DNA of 18,403 nucleotides from NCBI GenBank assembly GCA_049511335.1, contig JBEKYD010000149.1, forward strand, positions 1 through 18,403, written 5' to 3'. Below the pieces are notes generated by a model. The model was not told the origin of the DNA. It was given only the letters and a program-made list of their open reading frames with translations, and ran no database searches. The stretch comes from JBEKYD01 sp049511335 (GTDB lineage Bacteria; Acidobacteriota; Terriglobia; Bryobacterales; Bryobacteraceae). The translations under genes were made by a program, and so were the position numbers. Every line of letters begins with the position of its first letter. Position 1 is the stretch's first letter. Positions 13,551 to 18,403 of the stretch are shown one piece after another.

Positions 13551-15482
13551 ATGCCTGTATATCGCTCCCGAACCACCACCCACGGCCGCAACATGGCCGG
13601 CGCGCGCAGTCTGTGGCGCGCTACCGGAATGCAGGACGGCGATTTCGATAAACCAATCGTCGCCATTGCCAATTCCTTCACCCAATTCGTGCCCGGCCAC
13701 GTCCACCTCAAGGACCTTGGCCAATTGGTGGCGGGCGCCGTCGCCGAGGCCGGCGGCGTGGCCAAGGAGTTCAACACGATCGCCGTCGACGACGGCATTG
13801 CCATGGGACACGATGGCATGCTTTACAGCTTGCCCTCGCGCGAATTGATCGCCGATTCGGTGGAGTACATGGCCAACGCCCACTGCGCCGACGCGCTGGT
13901 CTGCATTTCCAATTGCGACAAAATCACGCCCGGCATGCTGATGGCAGCTCTGCGCCTGAATATTCCGGCGATTTTTGTTTCCGGCGGACCCATGGAAGCC
14001 GGCAAAGTGAAACTCGGCGGCGTGGTCCGCGCTGTCGACCTGATCGATGCCATGATCGTCGCGGCCGACCCTAACGTCAGCGACGCCGACACCGCCGAGA
14101 TGGAGCGCTCCGCCTGCCCCACCTGCGGATCGTGTTCCGGCATGTTCACCGCCAATTCGATGAATTGCCTGACCGAGGCGCTCGGCCTCGCGCTGCCCGG
14201 CAACGGCACCGTCGTGGCCACTCATGACGACAGAAAACAGCTTTTCCTCGATGCCGGCCGGCGCATTGTCGAACTGGCCCAGCGCTATTACGAGAGGGAC
14301 GACGCCAGCGCGCTGCCGCGCTCCATCGCCAGTTTCGCGGCCTTTGAAAACGCCATGACGCTCGATATCTCGATGGGCGGCTCTACCAATACCGTGCTCC
14401 ACATTCTGGCCGCGGCCCAGGAGGGCGGCGTGCCGTTTACAATGCGCGATATCGACCGGCTCTCGCGCCGCGTTCCCAACCTATGCAAGGTAGCGCCATC
14501 GAAATCCGATGTGCATTTGGAAGACGTGCACCGCGCGGGCGGCATCTTTGCCATTCTCGGCGAGCTCGACCGCGCCGGCCTGATTCATCGGGAAGCGTAT
14601 ACGGTTCATTCCGCCAGCATGGGCGAAGCCATCGACCGCATGGACGTCATGCGGAAACCGGCTCCCGAAGTCGAGACCTTCTACCGCGCCGCGCCCGCCG
14701 GTATCCGCACCACGGTTCCTTTCAGCCAGAGCGCGCGCTACGACACGCTCGACCGCGACCGCGCCCACGGCGTGATCCACTCGCGCGAACACGCTTATAG
14801 CGCCGATGGCGGCCTGGCCGTGCTCTACGGAAATATCGCGGAAGACGGTTCCATCGTCAAAACCGCCGGCGTGGATCCGGCCAGCCTGGTATTTTCCGGC
14901 CCGGCGCGCATTCTGGAGAGCCAGGACCAGGCAGTGGAAGCCATCCTGCGCGATAAGATCCATCCCGGCGATATCGTGGTGATCCGCTACGAAGGGCCCA
15001 AGGGCGGTCCCGGCATGCAGGAGATGCTGTATCCCACCAGCTACCTCAAATCCAAGGGCCTGGGCAAAGCGTGCGCGCTCATCACCGACGGCCGATTCTC
15101 CGGCGGCACCGCCGGCCTTTCCATCGGCCACGTTTCTCCCGAAGCCGCCGAGGGCGGTGCGCTGGGGCTGGTGGAAGAAGGCGACACCATCGAAATCGAC
15201 ATTCCCAAGCGGCGCCTCCATCTTGCCATCGGCGACGAGCAACTCGCCGCCCGCCGCAAGGCCATGGACGCCAAAGGCGACGCCGCCTATCGCCCCGAGT
15301 CGCGCAATCGCAAAGTGTCCGCCGCATTGCAGGCGTACGCTTCGCTGACGACTAGCGCGGCCCGCGGCGCGGTCCGTATGCTGCGCCCCGCGTTCGATGA
15401 GGCCGCGCGCCTGGCGCAATTGGAGCGCGAGAACGCCGAGTTGAGGAAGCACTTGGCCGAGGTGGGGGCGGTGGAGAAGTAG
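13551..15482 (+). CDS. ilvD: Dihydroxy-acid dehydratase
   Basis: A 643-residue cytoplasmic iron-sulfur enzyme that dehydrates 2,3-dihydroxy-isovalerate and 2,3-dihydroxy-3-methylvalerate in valine/isoleucine synthesis (also supplying leucine and pantothenate). It follows the E. coli IlvD sequence as I remember it almost block by block: RTTTHGRNMAGARSLWRATGM, NSFTQFVPGHVHL, CISNCDKITPGM, SACPTCGSCSGMFTANSMNC, YEGPKGGPGMQEMLYPT and DGRFSGGTAGLSIGHVSPEA. Cluster cysteines are Cys122 and Cys195, and position 49 is Gly, the pattern associated with an oxygen-sensitive [4Fe-4S] cluster rather than [2Fe-2S]. About 30 residues beyond the normal end form a short helix rich in E, L and A (LAQLERENAELRKHLAEV), probably a coiled coil. 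The ATG at 13551 begins MPVYRSRTTTHG, matching the family; its ribosome-binding site is weak. No other ilv genes are adjacent. Confidence 0.95.
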   Translation: MPVYRSRTTTHGRNMAGARSLWRATGMQDGDFDKPIVAIANSFTQFVPGHVHLKDLGQLVAGAVAEAGGVAKEFNTIAVDDGIAMGHDGMLYSLPSRELIADSVEYMANAHCADALVCISNCDKITPGMLMAALRLNIPAIFVSGGPMEAGKVKLGGVVRAVDLIDAMIVAADPNVSDADTAEMERSACPTCGSCSGMFTANSMNCLTEALGLALPGNGTVVATHDDRKQLFLDAGRRIVELAQRYYERDDASALPRSIASFAAFENAMTLDISMGGSTNTVLHILAAAQEGGVPFTMRDIDRLSRRVPNLCKVAPSKSDVHLEDVHRAGGIFAILGELDRAGLIHREAYTVHSASMGEAIDRMDVMRKPAPEVETFYRAAPAGIRTTVPFSQSARYDTLDRDRAHGVIHSREHAYSADGGLAVLYGNIAEDGSIVKTAGVDPASLVFSGPARILESQDQAVEAILRDKIHPGDIVVIRYEGPKGGPGMQEMLYPTSYLKSKGLGKACALITDGRFSGGTAGLSIGHVSPEAAEGGALGLVEEGDTIEIDIPKRRLHLAIGDEQLAARRKAMDAKGDAAYRPESRNRKVSAALQAYASLTTSAARGAVRMLRPAFDEAARLAQLERENAELRKHLAEVGAVEK

Positions 15483-15523
15483 GGGGCGTCAGCGACATTC
15501 GGCCAGAGTGCCCGCGCCAATTT

Positions 15524-16408
15524 CTACCCGTTCCCGTACGCCTCGTTCACGGCCTGCTTCAGGAATGCCAGGTCGGCGCGGATGGCGGGGAGCGAATCGA
15601 CGGATGTCTCGTCGACGTAGATCGTGATGGGGCGGCTATATTTCGCTTCGGCCAGCGCGGCCAGCACGCCGGGCCAATCCACAATGCCTTTGCCAATCCT
15701 GGCCGGCGCCGGATTCGGGGCGGTGCTATCGGCGGGCTTGGCATAGTCTCGAGCGGTAATCATTTTCAGGCGCGGCAGCGTGGCCCGCAATGCCGCCAGA
15801 CACCCATCCTGGCCGTTTGCTACGGTGGCATGAGCGGGATCGAATACGTAGCCCAGCACTTTGGCGTCAATACGTGCGAATGGGTCGGCGCCGGGCGGTA
15901 GACCGGCGGCCCTGCTCACTTGCGCGGCGGCTTCCGGTGGCACACCGATGGCCGTTTTCGTTTGCTCGGCGATCGACAACAGAAACGACAGGTCGCGTGG
16001 CATCGTGGCTGGCGATTTCGTCGGGCCGGGGATGACCAACGGCACGCCCATCATCCCGGCAATCGCCATTGCCAGCCGTAGCGTGCGGTCCTGCGGTGAG
16101 AAGGCTTGCGGCGTCGCGATCGCCGCTGCGTCCAACCCCACCCCGGTCAGGGCTTCCACAAAGCGCATCAGGTCGAGATCGGCGTGTTCGGGCACGACGT
16201 GCGTTCCCGGCCCTACGGCGATCACGGCGCCGTCGAATCCCATCATGCCCAGAAAGCCGCCCATCTCGTCGTAGCCGACCTTGCGCAGCGCTTCCGAATC
16301 CAGGCAAATCCCTGGCTTCACCCGCGGCCGCGGACCATTGCCGTTGCGATCCTGCGCCGCCAGCGCCGTTACCGCCAGCGCCAGCGTCTGCCGCCGCGTG
16401 AAGAGCAT
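15524..16408 (-). CDS. Tat-exported TIM-barrel protein, sugar-phosphate isomerase/epimerase-like
   Basis: A 294-residue protein of the xylose-isomerase-like TIM-barrel superfamily. The N-terminus MLFTRRQTLALAVTALAAQ is a twin-arginine signal. Barrel segments include KPGICLDSEALRKVGYDEMGGFLGMMGFDGAVIAV, GVPLVIPGPTK, the metal-side VLGYVFDPAHATVANGQ (Asp and His as probable ligands), LKMITARDYAK and GKGIVDWPGVLAALAEAKYSRPITIYVDET, the usual last strands of the family. The reaction is unknown; relatives isomerise or epimerise sugars and many acidobacterial copies are exported. It is somewhat shorter than soluble members with a lid helix. The start at 16408 gives the intact signal; 16417 (MLDMLFTRR) is equally possible, and no strong ribosome-binding site distinguishes them. 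It converges with ilvD, 41 bases between stops, and an inverted repeat separates it from the next gene upstream. Confidence 0.8.
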   Translation of the reverse strand: MLFTRRQTLALAVTALAAQDRNGNGPRPRVKPGICLDSEALRKVGYDEMGGFLGMMGFDGAVIAVGPGTHVVPEHADLDLMRFVEALTGVGLDAAAIATPQAFSPQDRTLRLAMAIAGMMGVPLVIPGPTKSPATMPRDLSFLLSIAEQTKTAIGVPPEAAAQVSRAAGLPPGADPFARIDAKVLGYVFDPAHATVANGQDGCLAALRATLPRLKMITARDYAKPADSTAPNPAPARIGKGIVDWPGVLAALAEAKYSRPITIYVDETSVDSLPAIRADLAFLKQAVNEAYGNG

Positions 16409-16459
16409 ATCCAACATGGTGGCACAAGCCTTAGCCTGTGTGGAGTATGCAAAGTTCCA

Positions 16460-16622
16460 CGGGCGCTTAACCGACTGGGCATTTCGCAATTTAGGCGCAA
16501 CAGCCGCTCCCTTACGGTCGCGGCTCGGTTACGAATGCCGCCTGTTTGCAGTCGCTTACCGAGCCGCGACCGTCAGGGAGCGGCTGTTGGGAACGGATTT
16601 CCCCAGTTCGGTTAAGCACCCG
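16460..16622. repeat. Palindromic element with 31-bp near-perfect arms
   Basis: The inner arms 16499-16529 and 16558-16588 are reverse complements with a single mismatch over 31 bases (AACAGCCGCTCCCT... against ...AGGGAGCGGCTGTT), separated by 28 bases. Outer arms continue the palindrome more loosely: CGGGCGCTTAACCGA (from 16460) against TCGGTTAAGCACCCG (to 16622). It has no coding capacity. It lies between two minus-strand genes and is unrelated in sequence to the GGGCGGACC family, apart from TTACCGAGCC, which also occurs in the loop of the repeat at 10929-10946. Confidence 0.82.
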
Positions 16623-16658
16623 AGTTCCATTGGAATACCACAGTGCCGCCCCAAAGGC

Positions 16659-17327
16659 CTACTCCACGGTCGCGAACGCCCGCACCGGAAACGTTCCCAT
16701 GCCCTTCACTTTCACCGGCGCGGCAGTGAAGGTGAAGCCGGCGGCGGGCAGTCGTTCGAGATTGCAGAGATGCTCCACGATGGGGATGCCGGCGCCGAGA
16801 AGCACCGTGTGCACGGGCCGGGCGCCATCGGCGATATCGTCGATATTGAGCGAATCGATGCCGACCAGCGCCGCGCCTTCCTCGCGCAGGTGCTCGGCGG
16901 CATCCCGCGTCAGATAGACGTGCCCCTCGAAATACTGGTCCGTCGCCCAGTGGCGCGACCATCCGGTGTCCACCAGCACAGCCTTGCCGCGCACATCGAG
17001 GGGCAGAAACACCCGCCGGTCCACACTCCTTCCTTCCAGGCCGGCCACCCGCGCCACCACGGCATCGAGTCCTGCCACCGAAGCCAGATCGAGCTCGGAA
17101 AGATCCTTGCCATCCTCGAACCGGTGAAAGGGGCTGTCGAGGTAGGTGCCGGTATTGGCCACCATATCGATTCTTCCAATCTGAAAACTGGTGCCCTCGT
17201 CATAGAACGCGCGCGAATCCGAGCGGCTGAGAAAATCGCAAACGATCGGCGCGGGCAGCCCCTTATAGGTGATCAGCCCATGGTGAATGGCATGGCTCAA
17301 GTCGATGTGAACGCGGGAACCAGCCAT
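16659..17327 (-). CDS. Cyclase / kynurenine-formamidase-like family protein
   Basis: A 222-residue soluble protein of the cyclase family (PF04199), whose best known members are bacterial kynurenine formamidase (KynB) and isatin hydrolase. It begins HIDLSHAIHHGLITYKGLPAP, the typical DLS-H-I-x-x-G opening. The metal motif HxGTHxDxPxH is represented by N58-T-G-T-Y62-L-D64-S-P-F-H68: the first and second histidines are replaced by Asn and Tyr, while Asp64 and His68 remain. Later family elements are VLVDTGWSRHW, GIDSLNIDD and the C-terminal PVKVKGMGTFPVRAFATVE. I believe similar N/Y variants exist as a subfamily, so this is probably not decay, but hydrolase activity cannot be assumed. AGGAG lies three bases before the ATG at 17327 and contains the end of the stop codon of the upstream gene. 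Substrate unknown. Confidence 0.82.
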   Translation of the reverse strand: MAGSRVHIDLSHAIHHGLITYKGLPAPIVCDFLSRSDSRAFYDEGTSFQIGRIDMVANTGTYLDSPFHRFEDGKDLSELDLASVAGLDAVVARVAGLEGRSVDRRVFLPLDVRGKAVLVDTGWSRHWATDQYFEGHVYLTRDAAEHLREEGAALVGIDSLNIDDIADGARPVHTVLLGAGIPIVEHLCNLERLPAAGFTFTAAPVKVKGMGTFPVRAFATVE

Positions 17328-17330
17328 GAT

Positions 17331-17336
17331 CTCCTA
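17331..17336 (-). promoter_or_regulatory. Ribosome-binding site sharing the upstream stop codon
   Basis: On the minus strand TAGGAG contains both the TAG stop of the POTRA/HEAT gene (17336-17334) and the AGGAG site for the cyclase ATG at 17327. This arrangement points to cotranscription and translational coupling. Confidence 0.65.
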
Positions 17337-18335
17337 CCTTCGCCCGTTTGTCGCCTGGGCTCGCGTGAGCACGGTTTCGCGCGCGCCTTTCTCCCACAGG
17401 CTCTCGGTCTCCGTATCCTTCATGCCGGCCACGCGGCCCACCAGCAAAAACGGCGGCAGGGCGTAGCGCAGCGTCTTCCAGCGCGCCATTTCGATCAGGT
17501 CGCCGAGGGCGCGGTCGCGAATCAGGCCGAGCGTCGCGTCGTCGCCCGAATCGGTCAGAATCAGCAGCGTTTTGATGGATTCGAGGCGGTCGGACAGCAG
17601 GATCGAGTGCAGTAGCTCTACCAGCCAGGTGGGCGAAACGCGCAGGTTGCGGTCGGGGTGCTTTTGCCCGTAAACGCCCACCGCCGCCAGCGCGTGCATG
17701 GCGTTGGCGCGCACCGAATCGTCCGGGTCCTGCAGAGCGAACTGCAGGTCGTTGAGGATCTCCTTCTTGTCCGGCGCATACCCGATCACGGTGGCCGCGA
17801 TGGCCCGGTCCTCGGCGGAGGCGTCGCTGCGCAGCACGTCGCGCAGCCATGCGGTATGCTCGCCAGCAAAGTCGAGGAAGCGCTGCTGCAGCTTGCGCAC
17901 ATCCGGGACGGCCATCAGGGGATGGCCAGCAGTCAGGTCTTCGGCCGCATCGCCGCGTGCCACCGCCTTGGCCATCGCAGCCAGGTATCCGCGATACGCA
18001 TCGACCAACTCCTGGGGCAGGTGCGCGTCGCCCTCTGGCTGCGAGCGCAGGGAAGGATGGGGCGCGCCCTTTTCCTCGATACCGACAAACAACTCCGCCT
18101 GGGCTCCCTCGCAGCAAATCGCATCGATGCGCGCCAGAACCACGCCCGAGAGCTTTTCGATGGCATCTTCAGCGTCGCCTTTCGATGCCGGCAGCCGCCC
18201 GCCGGGAACGAGTCCGGCGGCAGCCAATACCTTCTCCGCCGAGACCTTGCGAAGGCCGTAAAGGTTGATATCGCCGATCTGCGGGGCCTGCGCCCAGGCC
18301 CCGCACACCAAAAGAGCTGCCGCTACCATGCGCAT
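17334..18335 (-). CDS. Exported protein with POTRA-like N-terminus and HEAT repeats
   Basis: A 333-residue protein starting at 18335 (MRMVAAALLVCGAWAQ, a Sec signal peptide); 18329 is an alternative start. The first mature part, PQIGDINLYGLRKVSAEKVLAAAGLVPGGRLP, continuing to AIEKLSGVVLARIDAICC and AELFVGIEEKG, has the beta-alpha-alpha-beta-beta look of a POTRA domain as in BamA or FtsQ. From about residue 170 the protein is helical with HEAT-like repeats: AEDRAIAATVIGYAPDKKEILNDLQFALQDPDDSVRANAMHALAAVGVY, and later LLHSILLSDRLESIKTLLILTDSGDDATLGLIRDRALGDLIEMA. No beta-barrel or membrane helix follows. It is probably a periplasmic or surface scaffold that binds other proteins; no enzymatic role is visible. 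First gene of a short operon with the cyclase. Confidence 0.72.
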   Translation of the reverse strand: MRMVAAALLVCGAWAQAPQIGDINLYGLRKVSAEKVLAAAGLVPGGRLPASKGDAEDAIEKLSGVVLARIDAICCEGAQAELFVGIEEKGAPHPSLRSQPEGDAHLPQELVDAYRGYLAAMAKAVARGDAAEDLTAGHPLMAVPDVRKLQQRFLDFAGEHTAWLRDVLRSDASAEDRAIAATVIGYAPDKKEILNDLQFALQDPDDSVRANAMHALAAVGVYGQKHPDRNLRVSPTWLVELLHSILLSDRLESIKTLLILTDSGDDATLGLIRDRALGDLIEMARWKTLRYALPPFLLVGRVAGMKDTETESLWEKGARETVLTRAQATNGRR

Positions 18336-18341
18336 TACGTA

Positions 18342-18403
18342 CAGCCTAATGCCGATGCCTTTGTGTCCGGGATACACCCGCATAAGTTGTAGGGCGGACC
18401 CCC
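18342..18403. repeat. Main palindromic element, copy cut by the window end
   Basis: CAGCCTAATGCCG (18342-18354) is the exact reverse complement of the right edge of copy 1 (8902-8914), and TGTAGGGCGGACCCCC at the very end is the start of the inner module. The sequence between them is diverged. The element edge lies 6 bases upstream of the start codon at 18335 of the POTRA/HEAT gene. Confidence 0.65.

Overview
The window is GC-rich bacterial chromosome with densely packed genes and short intergenic gaps full of palindromic repeats. Several enzymes carry twin-arginine or Sec export signals (an enolase-superfamily dehydratase, a TIM-barrel isomerase-like protein, a gamma-glutamyltransferase-family protein, a POTRA/HEAT protein). 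Together with a DUF1572 DinB-like protein and a SEC-C/HTH protein, this suggests a soil acidobacterium of the Bryobacter/Solibacter type. That assignment is inference from gene style; there is no rRNA or tRNA here to confirm it.

Left part (1-2960), accessory in character. No gene is supported in 1-315. An orphan AbiGi-like protein (316-909, +) faces a VOC/glyoxalase gene (972-1878, -) broken by a 4-bp tandem duplication. A HTH plus SEC-C zinc-motif protein (1960-2541, -) follows, flanked by two copies of one small palindrome. The gap 2542-3160 holds a half copy of the main repeat family, two adjacent hairpins and an AT-rich promoter-like region with an imperfect direct repeat.

Centre (3011-8590): one five-gene operon for a tripartite exporter, in the order HlyD-type adaptor, ABC ATPase, ABC-2 permease, MarR regulator, TolC-type outer-membrane channel. 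The last four genes are linked by three successive 4-base start/stop overlaps. A strong hairpin follows the operon.

Right-centre (8690-15482): a Tat-exported galactonate-dehydratase-like enzyme; a small Cys-motif protein of unknown function; a DinB/DUF1572 protein translationally overlapping an exported gamma-glutamyltransferase-family protein; and dihydroxy-acid dehydratase (ilvD), an E. coli-type enzyme with a predicted [4Fe-4S] cluster. Two complete copies of a roughly 205-bp modular palindromic element lie in the gaps at 8704-8908 and 13314-13527.

Right end (15524-18403), all on the minus strand: a Tat-exported TIM-barrel (sugar-phosphate isomerase/epimerase-like) protein, a cyclase/kynurenine-formamidase-family protein with two altered metal ligands, and upstream of it a secreted POTRA-plus-HEAT protein whose stop codon lies inside the cyclase ribosome-binding site. 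The window ends inside another copy of the main repeat.

I found no CRISPR array, transposase, tRNA, rRNA, phage module or complete defence system. The most unusual material is the intergenic repeat system: unrelated palindromic families built of short hairpin modules, with compensatory base changes that keep the stems, often lying directly before gene starts.
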